A DNA stretch of 64,000 nucleotides from Paenibacillus sp. OK003 (GTDB lineage: Bacteria > Bacillota > Bacilli > Paenibacillales > Paenibacillaceae). This document shows, piece after piece, positions 1-8,253 of the stretch (position 1 is its first letter; each line of letters begins with the position of its first letter). The notes under the pieces are model-generated. The model searched no databases, had not been told where the DNA came from, and saw nothing but the letters and a program-made list of their open reading frames with translations. The translations under genes and the position numbers were made by a program. The stretch lies in NCBI RefSeq assembly GCF_900109515.1, contig NZ_FOBD01000005.1, positions 124,001-188,000 on the forward strand, given 5' to 3'.

Positions 1-1
1 T

Positions 2-373
2 GCAGGTTCTTTAACTCACACGGGGGATAACCGTACAGGTGAGGGAGAAGGCGATGATGAGCAGATCATCGTGGATTTTAGCAAAGTCCCTGCAAATATT
101 ACCCGGATTGGTATTACCGTAACGATTTATGATTATGAAGCACGCGCACAGAATTTCGGTCAAGTGTCTAATGCTTTTGTTCGGGTGGTAGATGCATCCA
201 ATGAGCGAGAGGTTCTGCGCTATGATCTGGGAGAAGACTTCTCGACTGAGACGGCTGTTGTTTTCTGTGAATTTTACCGCTCGGGTACGGATTGGAAGTT
301 CCAGGCAATCGGTAGTGGGTTTGCCGGTGGACTTGCTGCGCTCTGTGAGAACTACGGATTAGATGCCAAATAG
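2..373 (+). CDS. TerD-family stress protein (5' end cut by the window)
   Basis: The frame is open from the window edge, so the start lies outside. The visible 123 residues are the C-terminal two-thirds of a TerD domain. They hold the Ca2+-binding loop with [13 protein letters not shown] at the start, then the DLSKVP-like strand (DFSKVPANI), the [22 protein letters not shown] segment, and the closing [25 protein letters not shown]. TerD proteins are cytoplasmic beta-sandwich calcium binders that work with the membrane protein TerC in tellurite and stress tolerance. This copy keeps the acidic loop that the next gene has lost. Only 21 bases separate it from the next gene, which suggests one operon. 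The family call is very secure; its exact role is not visible from sequence. Confidence 0.93.
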   Translation, partial: AGSLTHTGDNRTGEGEGDDEQIIVDFSKVPANITRIGITVTIYDYEARAQNFGQVSNAFVRVVDASNEREVLRYDLGEDFSTETAVVFCEFYRSGTDWKFQAIGSGFAGGLAALCENYGLDAK

Positions 374-394
374 GAGAAGAAAGGTGAATCTGTT

Positions 395-1639
395 ATGGCT
401 GTAACTGTCGTCAAAGGGCAAAAAACGGACCTGACCAAAACTAATCCGGGGCTTTCCCGTCTTACGGTTGGTATTGGCTGGGATTCCCCCTCAGCGCTTG
501 AACTTGATACATCTGCCTTTCTTCTCGGGGCTGGTGGCAAAGTATCCGGTGATGAAGATTTTATCTTTTATAATCAGCCGACAACGGCATTTATTACGTA
601 CAAGGATACGCCGCAGCAATCGGACAAAAAGCAATTTGATATTGATCTAAGCAAAATCCCTGCCCGTATTGAGAAGATTGCATTCAGTCTGACCATCTAT
701 GAAGGTGAGTCCAGAAACCAAAGCTTTGGTCAGGTTCAGAATACCTATATTCGCTTTGGGAATGCCAATAACGGACAGGAAGCATTGAGATATGATCTGG
801 CTAGTGGATTTACCGTGGAAACGGCGATCGTTATTGGCGAGTTATATCGACATAATGGCGAGTGGAAGTTTAATGCGGTGGGTTCCGGTTTTGCCGGGGG
901 GCTAAATGCGTTGTGTGGCAATTTTGGCGTGAGTGTTGAAGATAATGCTTCATCTTCACAACCTGCTCCTCCTGTACCTCAGCCCCCAACGCCGAAGCCA
1001 CCAGCGCCACCAGCTCAGCCGCCTCAACCCAAGATTGAACTGAATTTGAACAAGATCGAGCTGAAGAAAAAGGGCGACACGATCAACCTGAAGAAAAATT
1101 CAGGCGGACTCGGGGAGATCCTGATTAATCTCAACTGGAATCAACAGACCAACCGAGGTTTGTTCGGGCGGAACAAGAGCGTGGATCTGGATCTAGGTTG
1201 CCTCTATGAAATGATGGATGGCAGTAAAGGTGTAATACAGGCCCTGGGAGAATCATTCGGGTCCTTGAACCGATATCCGTACATTGCTTTGGACGGGGAC
1301 GACCGGACTGGATCAGTGAAGACCGGAGAGAATCTGCGCATAAATGGTGAACGTATTGCCCATATCAAGCGTATCCTCGTGTTCACTTACATTTATGAAG
1401 GTGTCAAAAACTGGTCACAGGCCGATGGAGTCGTAACGATTAACCAGAAAGACGGTCCTGATATTATCGTCCGCATGAATGAACATGGAAGTTCCTTGGG
1501 AATGTGTGGTATTGCCATGTTCCGCAACGTGAATGATGAGACGTTCAGTATTGAGAGAATTGTCCAGTTCTATAATGGACACCGCGCCCTGGATGAAGCC
1601 CATGGGTGGGGAATGCGCTGGACTGCCGGCAGTAAATAA
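395..1639 (+). CDS. TerD-TerA fusion stress protein
   Basis: 414 residues in two parts. Residues 1-180 are a TerD domain ([35 protein letters not shown]). A linker of about 185-210 is almost pure Pro/Ala/Gln. Residues 210-414 are a TerA-type domain with INLNWNQQ, LDLGCLYEM, ALDGDDRTG..GENLRI and a closing HGWGMRWTAGSK. The N-terminal TerD domain lacks the usual GDNxTGxGxGDDE loop; that stretch reads FITYKDTPQQSDKKQFD. It is therefore probably a non-calcium-binding structural domain, as in TerA proteins. The start ATG follows a GGAGAAGAAAGG ribosome site. It lies between terD and terC and is likely co-transcribed with them. Fusion architecture and family assignment are clear; biochemical role is inferred from the Ter family. 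Confidence 0.9.
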   Translation: MAVTVVKGQKTDLTKTNPGLSRLTVGIGWDSPSALELDTSAFLLGAGGKVSGDEDFIFYNQPTTAFITYKDTPQQSDKKQFDIDLSKIPARIEKIAFSLTIYEGESRNQSFGQVQNTYIRFGNANNGQEALRYDLASGFTVETAIVIGELYRHNGEWKFNAVGSGFAGGLNALCGNFGVSVEDNASSSQPAPPVPQPPTPKPPAPPAQPPQPKIELNLNKIELKKKGDTINLKKNSGGLGEILINLNWNQQTNRGLFGRNKSVDLDLGCLYEMMDGSKGVIQALGESFGSLNRYPYIALDGDDRTGSVKTGENLRINGERIAHIKRILVFTYIYEGVKNWSQADGVVTINQKDGPDIIVRMNEHGSSLGMCGIAMFRNVNDETFSIERIVQFYNGHRALDEAHGWGMRWTAGSK

Positions 1640-1668
1640 CAATTTGAGTTAGCGGAGGCTGCCTTTTC

Positions 1669-2403
1669 ATGTTAAGTGATTTTTTCAAAAGTATTAGCGA
1701 GAACTATGGTCATTTTTTCTCTTGGACCGAGATTGTGGCTACACTCTCTGACCCTGTAAGTTGGGGGATTATTGGCAGCTTGATCTTGCTGGAAGGGCTT
1801 CTATCTGCAGATAATGCGTTGGTACTGGCCGTTATGGTTAAACATTTGCCTAAAGAACAGCAGAAGCGGGCGTTGTTTTATGGTATTTTAGGAGCTTATA
1901 TTTTCAGGTTTATTGCCATCGGGCTCGGGACATTCCTCGTCAAAATCACCTTGATCAAAGTGCTCGGAGCACTGTACCTCTTGTATATCGCCTACAAAGG
2001 ACTATTCAAGTCTCAGGCAGAGGAGAATCAGGAAGGCAAGCAATATTCATTTTGGAAAACCGTGCTTATGGTCGAGTTGATGGATATTGCCTTCAGTATT
2101 GACAGTGTTATTGCGGCGTTTGGTATTAGTGAGCAGATTTGGGTACTTTTCCTCGGAGGTATTATCGGGGTGCTCATGATGCGTGGTGTCGCACAGATTT
2201 TCCTTAAACTCATTGACAAGTTTCCTGAACTGGAAAAAGCAGCATTTATCCTTATTGCTATTATTTCTGTGAAAATGATGCTGAGTGCTTTTGGATTCCA
2301 TATCTCCAACGTAATCTTCTTCTCATTACTGATTGCTGTTTTTGCTGGAGCCATGCTTATCAGTTCAGCAAGAAGAAAAAAAGAAAACAAAGGTCAAGCC
2401 TAA
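1669..2403 (+). CDS. TerC-family integral membrane protein (YceF-like)
   Basis: 244 residues with about seven hydrophobic segments. The paired acidic motifs of the TerC family are present: EGLLSADNALVLA (E42, D48, N49) and ELMDIAFSIDSVIAA (E136, D139, D145). These lie within membrane segments and are thought to bind metal. TerC is the membrane partner of TerD-type proteins; several homologues export Mn2+ or support secreted-protein metallation. The basic C-terminus (SSARRKKENKGQA) is expected in the cytoplasm. An AGCGGAGG ribosome site precedes the ATG. It closes the terD-terDA-terC group, since a good terminator follows at once. The Bacillus subtilis yceCDEF operon has the same order of TerD paralogues followed by TerC. 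Confidence 0.92.
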   Translation: MLSDFFKSISENYGHFFSWTEIVATLSDPVSWGIIGSLILLEGLLSADNALVLAVMVKHLPKEQQKRALFYGILGAYIFRFIAIGLGTFLVKITLIKVLGALYLLYIAYKGLFKSQAEENQEGKQYSFWKTVLMVELMDIAFSIDSVIAAFGISEQIWVLFLGGIIGVLMMRGVAQIFLKLIDKFPELEKAAFILIAIISVKMMLSAFGFHISNVIFFSLLIAVFAGAMLISSARRKKENKGQA

Positions 2404-2423
2404 CCTTTTTGTCACATTTGCCA

Positions 2424-2458
2424 CCAATCCCTCCGCATCTCGGAGGGATTGGTTTTTA
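2424..2458 (+). terminator. Rho-independent terminator after terC
   Basis: Perfect 11-bp stem CCAATCCCTCC / GGAGGGATTGG with a 7-base loop, followed by TTTTTA. It separates the Ter genes from the downstream biosynthetic block. Confidence 0.9.
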
Positions 2459-2489
2459 TACCCCGACAGCATTCATTTCATGATGCAGA

Positions 2490-2504
2490 CTGACTTTAAG
2501 TCAG
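2490..2504. promoter_or_regulatory. 15-bp perfect palindrome just before the aldolase ribosome site
   Basis: CTGACTT-T-AAGTCAG is a perfect inverted repeat around a central T. It ends six bases before the AAGGAGG at 2511-2517, so binding or hairpin formation here could affect initiation or early transcription of the five-gene block. No partner regulator is visible in the window. Confidence 0.4.
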
Positions 2505-2525
2505 AAGTGCAAGGAGGAGAATAAC

Positions 2526-3740
2526 CTGAAATATTTTAGTTTTTTGAATTCAGAGGAGGAAGAAGCACTGTTTTTTTCTTCGCCCGTATCGTTTAGTCAC
2601 CGGACCTCCAAAGAAATATTGGCATACGCTGTTGGGGCTGCTTTGTACATGCCAGCCACCCGTCCGCATATTGCAGACGATATTATGAACGGTAAACAAG
2701 AAGGACTCACAACCATCATTATTGATCTGGAAGATGCTGTAGGAGATGAGCAAGTCGAATTTGCGGAACAATGTCTGGTCCAGCAACTTACACTTGTAGC
2801 AGAGTACATGGAGACGGGAATGTTGTCATCGAACAGATTGCCCTTGCTTTTTGTCCGGGTGAGATCCCCGGAGCAGTTGGAACATCTTTTTGAAATACTA
2901 GGTGAACGAATATCCTTGTTGACAGGTGTTGCTTTGCCAAAGTTTGACTGTGAGAATGGACGTGCTTATTTGCAGCTTGTTCACGAATATAATCAGCAGA
3001 AAGGTAGCGCACATCCGATCCTATACGCCATGCCAATTTTGGAGACGGCGGAAGTGATATACCGAGAGACACGCTGGGATACATTGATCGAGTTGAAACA
3101 GATCGTGGATGAGTATGCACACTATGTGTTGAACATTCGAATCGGAGCGACGGATTTCTCAAGCCTCTTTGGACTGAGAAGAAGTCCGGAACTTACCATT
3201 TATGAAATTGCAACCATACGTGATTGCATATCCGACATCATCAATTTATACGGACGCGTAGACAATGGATATGTAATATCCGGTCCAGTCTGGGAATATT
3301 TTAGTCAGCGTGAACGAGTATTCAAGCCGCAATTAAGACAGACGCCATTCGAGGAATCACTTGGTAAGACGGGGCGGAACCTCAGAATGAAATATATTAC
3401 GAACTCTATGGATGGACTGATGCGTGAAGTCATGATGGACAAGGAGAATGGCATTGTGGGAAAAACGATTATTCATCCTACACATATCAAGCCCGTTCAG
3501 GCGATGTATGTCGTCACGCATGAAGAATTCATGGATGCGCAGGGTATTGTAGCCCGTAACGACGGAAGTCTAGGCGTTTTCAAGAGCACGTATACCAACA
3601 AAATGAACGAGATCAAGCCGCACTTGAGTTGGGCTAAACGAATTTTGATCCGATCACAAATATATGGGGTGTTACATGAACAGCAGCATTTTGTCGGGCT
3701 CCTGCCCAAACACGAACAGACTTACGTTTCCTATTCTTGA
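2526..3740 (+). CDS. CitE-like HpcH/HpaI aldolase family protein of the Ter metabolite cluster
   Basis: 404 residues when started at CTG 2526. That start is eight bases after AAGGAGG (2511-2517) and gives an N-terminus reading MKYFSFLNSEEEEALF, similar to the MRHF-type starts I recall for this family. The first TTG (2544) is too far from any ribosome site. Residues 67-72 are the CitE signature DLEDAV (metal-binding acid), followed by ALPKFD and AMPILETAEV. CitE-like enzymes cleave or form C-C bonds next to a CoA-thioester or oxo-acid. In Ter clusters this protein is predicted to supply a carbon unit for a nucleoside-like product. Its 3' end overlaps the next gene by about 65 bases, indicating translational coupling. 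The product is not known. Confidence 0.85.
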   Translation: MKYFSFLNSEEEEALFFSSPVSFSHRTSKEILAYAVGAALYMPATRPHIADDIMNGKQEGLTTIIIDLEDAVGDEQVEFAEQCLVQQLTLVAEYMETGMLSSNRLPLLFVRVRSPEQLEHLFEILGERISLLTGVALPKFDCENGRAYLQLVHEYNQQKGSAHPILYAMPILETAEVIYRETRWDTLIELKQIVDEYAHYVLNIRIGATDFSSLFGLRRSPELTIYEIATIRDCISDIINLYGRVDNGYVISGPVWEYFSQRERVFKPQLRQTPFEESLGKTGRNLRMKYITNSMDGLMREVMMDKENGIVGKTIIHPTHIKPVQAMYVVTHEEFMDAQGIVARNDGSLGVFKSTYTNKMNEIKPHLSWAKRILIRSQIYGVLHEQQHFVGLLPKHEQTYVSYS

Positions 3741-5076
3741 TCAGTTCAATGTCACTATTGAGGCCTCGCACAATCCTCTGGAGATCCCATTAGAGAATCT
3801 GTTCTCCATGGCGGCCCGTTTGAATAAAAAAAGATCATTTCTCTTTGTTAGTAAGTTGCTTGGCAAGCATATTGCCGTCAATCCCTATACCTCGCTATTA
3901 AGCGGGGCTGCCCTAGCGGTTCTTCTGTATGAAGATCTAAGTCACGGAGAAGACAAGCGTATTGCGGAATGGAAACAACGAATGGTTAGCGGATTGATAG
4001 ATCCAGATCAAGCCCGTGAGGCTTATGAGTATTTAATGAATGTTGAGATGACCTTGCCTGAAGAGGTGAAATTCGTTGGTTTCGCCGAGACAGCCACCGC
4101 TCTGGGACACAGCATGTACGAATTGTTCGCTGAGCATGCAACGTATATTCATTCCACAAGAGAGTACTTGCCTGACATTGAGCCTGATATTCAATTCGAG
4201 GAAGAGCATTCTCATGCCATGTCTCATCGCTGTTACGCATTGGACTCCAGATCACTCGCAGAAGGTGGACCTCTTGTCCTTGTTGATGATGAGATTACAA
4301 CGGGCAATACAACATTGAACATTATTCGGGATATCCAGCGCACATATCCACGTAAACAATACTATATCGCTTCTCTGCTAGATTGGCGCACAGATGCTGA
4401 TGAGCAGAGATTCTCTGCACTCGAACATGAACTTGGAATAACAATCACTCCATTAAGCTTGTTAAAAGGAAAAATTAAGGTAATGGGTGAACCATCCATC
4501 AACGCTTCTACAGAGAAACTGGTAAATGAATCCACATCGTTGATACATGTTATATCTGTAGCAGGTGAGCTGGAGCCATGGGCCGCTGTATCGAAAGATT
4601 CGGATGGTAGTCGCTGGTCGGCTCCTTATCTTCGGTATACAGGACGCTTCGGAATTCGTTCAGGTCAAAATCCCATTCTTAGTTCCGGTATTTCAAGGAT
4701 TGCATCAATTTTGCGAGAAAAAAGGAAAGGCCAGCGCACACTTGTCATGGGAACGGGCGAGTTTATGCATATTCCGATGCGAATTGCAGCTGAGATGGGC
4801 GACGGGGTTATGTACCAGTCCACGACTCGGAGTCCAATCTATACAGTTAATCGTCCTGGATATGCGGTTACTGCAGGTGAAGGATATGCTTCGCCAGAAG
4901 ATCCTGCTGTCCGGAATTATATCTACAATGTATCACCAGGGCAATATGATGAGATTTTTGTACTGATGGAAAGACATATGTCAGAAGAACGTATTCAGCC
5001 CATGCTGGATGTATTGTCTCAACTCGGATGCAAGCAAATATACGTGGTGTACTGCGGTGTTCCACAGGAGGACTGA
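3676..5076 (+). CDS. Phosphoribosyltransferase-TRSP domain protein
   Basis: 466 residues. Residues about 30-260 form an orotate-type phosphoribosyltransferase domain with the PRPP-binding loop VLVDDEITTGNT (about 201-212). The C-terminal part (about 310-466) contains GTGEFMHIPMRIA and QSTTRSPIY, the T-R-S-P motif that names the TRSP domain. PRTase-TRSP proteins accompany the CitE-like aldolase, HAD and ATP-grasp proteins in Ter-linked clusters, where they are predicted to attach ribose phosphate to a base-like precursor. I chose ATG 3676, six bases after GGGGTG. An in-frame ATG at 3664 is the alternative and adds only four residues. The gene begins inside the aldolase gene. Domain calls are secure; the acceptor substrate is unknown. 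Confidence 0.85.
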   Translation: MNSSILSGSCPNTNRLTFPILDQFNVTIEASHNPLEIPLENLFSMAARLNKKRSFLFVSKLLGKHIAVNPYTSLLSGAALAVLLYEDLSHGEDKRIAEWKQRMVSGLIDPDQAREAYEYLMNVEMTLPEEVKFVGFAETATALGHSMYELFAEHATYIHSTREYLPDIEPDIQFEEEHSHAMSHRCYALDSRSLAEGGPLVLVDDEITTGNTTLNIIRDIQRTYPRKQYYIASLLDWRTDADEQRFSALEHELGITITPLSLLKGKIKVMGEPSINASTEKLVNESTSLIHVISVAGELEPWAAVSKDSDGSRWSAPYLRYTGRFGIRSGQNPILSSGISRIASILREKRKGQRTLVMGTGEFMHIPMRIAAEMGDGVMYQSTTRSPIYTVNRPGYAVTAGEGYASPEDPAVRNYIYNVSPGQYDEIFVLMERHMSEERIQPMLDVLSQLGCKQIYVVYCGVPQED

Positions 5077-5087
5077 GAAGACAAGCT

Positions 5088-6239
5088 ATGAATCTATCTA
5101 GAATTAAAAGCATGATCAAGCGCAAGATTAAACCACCTGAGCCACTGGGCAGTTATGACCCATCCGATGTTGTTTTCTTGCTAAAGAATTTAAGTAACAT
5201 TCATTTGGAAAAAGAGACCGGAGAGCGTGAACACGCCATTCAATCGGGTGTACATTATTCGGAAATGCTGCCCGTGGAGTATCACCCTACGGATGAATAT
5301 ATTGAGTTATTTCACGATACATTAGCCCAATCGTCGGAGAAAGTGGCTATGGCTGCCGCTACGGTAGCAGAGATGATCGTGCGCAAGAAGGGCTTGGATA
5401 CCGTTCTGGTCTCGCTCGCTCGAGCTGGAACGCCAATTGGCATTCTGGTCAAACGCTACATTTTCATGAAATATAACGTGGATATGCCTCATTACAGTAT
5501 TTCAATTATTCGCGGAAAAGGGATTGATGAGAACGCCATTCTATATATTTGGCAACAGCATGGAGTGGATGTACTGATTCAATTTATCGATGGTTGGACG
5601 GGTAAGGGAGCGATTCGCAAGGTGCTAGTGGAAGCTTGTGAAAGCCTGAATGAACGTTATGGCATCCAACTGGATGATGATCTTGCGGTGTTGGCCGATC
5701 CAGGGCAATGCTCGGCTACTTATGGCACCCGAGAAGATTATTTGATCCCAAGCGCTTGTCTGAACTCGACAGTGTCAGGTCTGATGAGCCGTACTGTACT
5801 GCGGGATGACCTAATTGGACCGGAAGACTTCCATGGTGCCAAGTGGTATAAGGAATGGGCTTCTTCCGATCTATCGATTGTTTTTGTGGACAAGGTGGCA
5901 AGTTACTTCTCCAAGGTAGAACAAGAGGCATCACTCCAAGCAGATGAAGCGTTGTCTCATCCCCCAGAAGTGACTTGGCAGGGAATGGAGGATATCAAAT
6001 CCATCCAACATGGTTTCGATATCCAAGACGTAAATCTGATCAAGCCGGGGATTGGAGAGACTACACGCGTATTATTGCGTCGTGTACCTTGGAAGATCCT
6101 AATAGATCGCCCGAACAACCCCAATCTGAAACATATTATGATGCTTGCGGAAGACAGGGGAGTCCCTGTTGAAGTGTTCCCCGGATTGAGCTATTCATGC
6201 TGCGGTATTATTCAGTCTGTACGGGGGGGCAGCGAATGA
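5088..6239 (+). CDS. StiP-family protein of the Ter metabolite cluster
   Basis: 383 residues from ATG 5088, 11 bases after the PRTase stop. The AGGAGG at 5066-5071 and GAGAAG at 5075 lie upstream. Key stretches are YHPTDEYIELF, LVSLARAGTPIGILVKRY (a PRTase-like PRPP-binding segment), FIDGWTGKGAI and LADPGQCSATYGTREDYLIPSACLNSTVSGLMSRTVL, with two cysteines in the most conserved part. The family is usually annotated as cysteine protease StiP. The ARAGTP and DGWTGKG segments look more like a divergent phosphoribosyltransferase, so I regard the protease label as uncertain. It is always found with the aldolase, PRTase-TRSP, HAD and ATP-grasp genes. It ends with an ATGA overlap with the HAD gene. 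Confidence 0.8.
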   Translation: MNLSRIKSMIKRKIKPPEPLGSYDPSDVVFLLKNLSNIHLEKETGEREHAIQSGVHYSEMLPVEYHPTDEYIELFHDTLAQSSEKVAMAAATVAEMIVRKKGLDTVLVSLARAGTPIGILVKRYIFMKYNVDMPHYSISIIRGKGIDENAILYIWQQHGVDVLIQFIDGWTGKGAIRKVLVEACESLNERYGIQLDDDLAVLADPGQCSATYGTREDYLIPSACLNSTVSGLMSRTVLRDDLIGPEDFHGAKWYKEWASSDLSIVFVDKVASYFSKVEQEASLQADEALSHPPEVTWQGMEDIKSIQHGFDIQDVNLIKPGIGETTRVLLRRVPWKILIDRPNNPNLKHIMMLAEDRGVPVEVFPGLSYSCCGIIQSVRGGSE

Positions 6240-7063
6240 TCTATGCAAGTGATCTGGATCAGACACTGATCTATTCCCGCCGTTCAATGGGAGTTTCCGA
6301 TGATGCCTCAGGGATAATTCCAGCTGAATGGATTCGTGGAGAATTATCAGCCTTTATGTCAGACAAAGCCTTAAATCGGCTCAAAGACCTTCCAGAAGAT
6401 ATCATTTTTATGCCTGTAACTACACGAACAGTAGAGCAGTACCAGCGCATTCGGATTTTTCAGCAGGACGTAATTCCGGCATATGCGGTAACTAGTAATG
6501 GGGGGAATATTCTGATTGCGGGGGAAGTGGACCAATCCTGGAATGAATATGTCCGTTCTCAACTTCAACAGCATTCGGCTGAAGCAGTTGAGGTGAGACA
6601 GATGTTTGGCGATGTGCTAAATAGCGACTGGGTCGCGGGGGAGCGACTCTGTGATGGGTTGTTTTTTGCCTTTGTGATTCACCGTGATCGTATGCCAATA
6701 GAGCAAGTCACAGAGAAGATTCAGGCTTTGGAGTCGCTAGGATGGGAGGCCTCAATTCAAGGTCGCAAGCTCTACCTTGTTCCTTCTGGAGTGAACAAGA
6801 GAGCTGCAGTAGAATACGTTCGAAATCAGATCGGAAATGTGCCTATTATTGCTTCAGGAGATTCTCTACTGGACCGTTGTCTACTCGATTTCGCAGATTA
6901 TGCTATTGCTCCACGTCATGGTGAACTTTACCGGGAAAAACAGCGGAATCCCGAGTTGATCCCTTACCGATTTACCGAAAAATCCGGTATATTTGCCGCC
7001 GACGAGATATTGGAATATGTCCATTCTACACATCAAGTTGCGATAGGAGATGCTGTCTCATGA
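6236..7063 (+). CDS. HAD-superfamily phosphatase of the Ter metabolite cluster
   Basis: 275 residues. The start ATG at 6236 overlaps the preceding stop (ATGA). Motif I is DLDQT (residues 6-10) with both catalytic aspartates. Motif II lies in MPVTTRTVEQY, the motif III lysine is likely in VNKRAAVEYV, and motif IV is ASGDSLLDRCLLDFAD. Between motifs I and III is a C2-type cap, as in Cof or sucrose-phosphatase-like HADs. It most likely removes a phosphate from the pathway intermediate. The downstream ATP-grasp gene again starts with an ATGA overlap, so the last three genes are translationally coupled. Confidence 0.85.
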   Translation: MIYASDLDQTLIYSRRSMGVSDDASGIIPAEWIRGELSAFMSDKALNRLKDLPEDIIFMPVTTRTVEQYQRIRIFQQDVIPAYAVTSNGGNILIAGEVDQSWNEYVRSQLQQHSAEAVEVRQMFGDVLNSDWVAGERLCDGLFFAFVIHRDRMPIEQVTEKIQALESLGWEASIQGRKLYLVPSGVNKRAAVEYVRNQIGNVPIIASGDSLLDRCLLDFADYAIAPRHGELYREKQRNPELIPYRFTEKSGIFAADEILEYVHSTHQVAIGDAVS

Positions 7064-8100
7064 AAAAGACCCGTATTTATTTTAATCGTTGGTTTTCGGT
7101 GGCGTATCATTATATGAATCTGATTCGAAACAACGAAGATGGTTTAGAATTTGAGATCTACGGTACGCATTCCGATCCTAACAACATGGCGCTTCAGGGT
7201 TGTGACCATGCTGAGGTGGAGCCGAAGGTTAAGGGAAGAGAGTACGTTGATTTCTGTCTAGATTTTTGCCGTAGACATCAGATCGATGTATTTATTCCAC
7301 GTCTCCATATGCTGGACATCAGCAAACATGTTGACCTCTTTGAAGAAATCGGAACCAAAGTCTTGGTTTGCACAGATACGGAATTACTGGAGCAGCTGAT
7401 GGAGAAGGACTGCTTCTATGAATCTGTGCGTGAATTGGGAATTCTGAGCATCCCGGATTATTTCACCGTTAGCAACGCATCACAGTTCAAACAGGCTTAT
7501 GACGCACTCTCCGACTCTGGGCATGAGGTGTGTTTCAAACCATGTAACGGTGAAGGTGGAATGGGATTCAGGGTGATCGATAACAGTCGCAATCCGCTAG
7601 AGGAGTTGTTCGGACATACGCAGAACCGTATCTCTTTTGAGGATGCATTCCGTGCATTTTCTTCCGTGGAATCCTTCCCAAATATTATGGTCATGGAACG
7701 CCTTGAAGGTTATGAATACAGTATTGATTGTCTAGCCGACAGCGAGGGGAAACTACTGGCGGCTGTGCCTCGCTGCAAAGCAGGTGGACGTTTAAGAAGG
7801 CTTGAAGAGCATGCTGAACTATTAAAAATTGCCAGTGATGTTGCTGCTGCTTACCGCATTCCATATAACTTCAACATACAGATGAAATATCGCAAGGAGA
7901 CCCCGAAACTTCTGGAGATTAATCCACGAATGTCCGGAGGGTTACATGTATCCTGTCTATCGGGAATCAACTTCCCTTATTTGGCTGTGAAGCTGGCTCT
8001 GGGACATGAGGTGGGGCCTCTTAATCCTCAATACGGTATATTGGGGAGTCATGTAGAACAGCCACTGATTATGGATGCGCAGAAGGTTAGGAACCATTAA
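7060..8100 (+). CDS. ATP-grasp ligase of the Ter metabolite cluster
   Basis: 346 residues. The N-terminal about 110 residues form a pre-ATP-grasp Rossmann-like part (NRWFSVAYHY, VDVFIPRLHML-type strand). The ATP-binding segment is CFKPCNGEGGMGFRVID, with VMERLEGYEYSIDCLAD as the central strand. The Mg2+-binding motif is LLEINPRMSGGLHVS. ATP-grasp enzymes join a carboxylate to an amine or similar nucleophile through an acyl-phosphate. As the final gene of the coupled block, it is likely to conjugate the metabolite to an amino acid or similar group. No terminator is evident directly after it; the next gene has its own promoter at 8118. Confidence 0.87.
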   Translation: MKKTRIYFNRWFSVAYHYMNLIRNNEDGLEFEIYGTHSDPNNMALQGCDHAEVEPKVKGREYVDFCLDFCRRHQIDVFIPRLHMLDISKHVDLFEEIGTKVLVCTDTELLEQLMEKDCFYESVRELGILSIPDYFTVSNASQFKQAYDALSDSGHEVCFKPCNGEGGMGFRVIDNSRNPLEELFGHTQNRISFEDAFRAFSSVESFPNIMVMERLEGYEYSIDCLADSEGKLLAAVPRCKAGGRLRRLEEHAELLKIASDVAAAYRIPYNFNIQMKYRKETPKLLEINPRMSGGLHVSCLSGINFPYLAVKLALGHEVGPLNPQYGILGSHVEQPLIMDAQKVRNH

Positions 8101-8117
8101 AGATTAGTTTCCAAACA

Positions 8118-8147
8118 TTGACACCTTCTGACTGAGTTTTTTACAAT
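8118..8147 (+). promoter_or_regulatory. Sigma-A promoter for the telA pair
   Basis: TTGACA (8118-8123), 18-base spacer, TACAAT (8142-8147). It lies about 105 bases upstream of the start at 8254 and gives the telA pair a transcription start independent of the metabolite block. Confidence 0.6.
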
Positions 8148-8253
8148 ACAATTATATAGATGATCTTGAGAGTTACACAGGAACGAAGTGATCAAGTGTA
8201 GTCTTCATTTGTTCATTGTATACCATGTGTTGTTAAAGGCAGGGGGATAAAGG

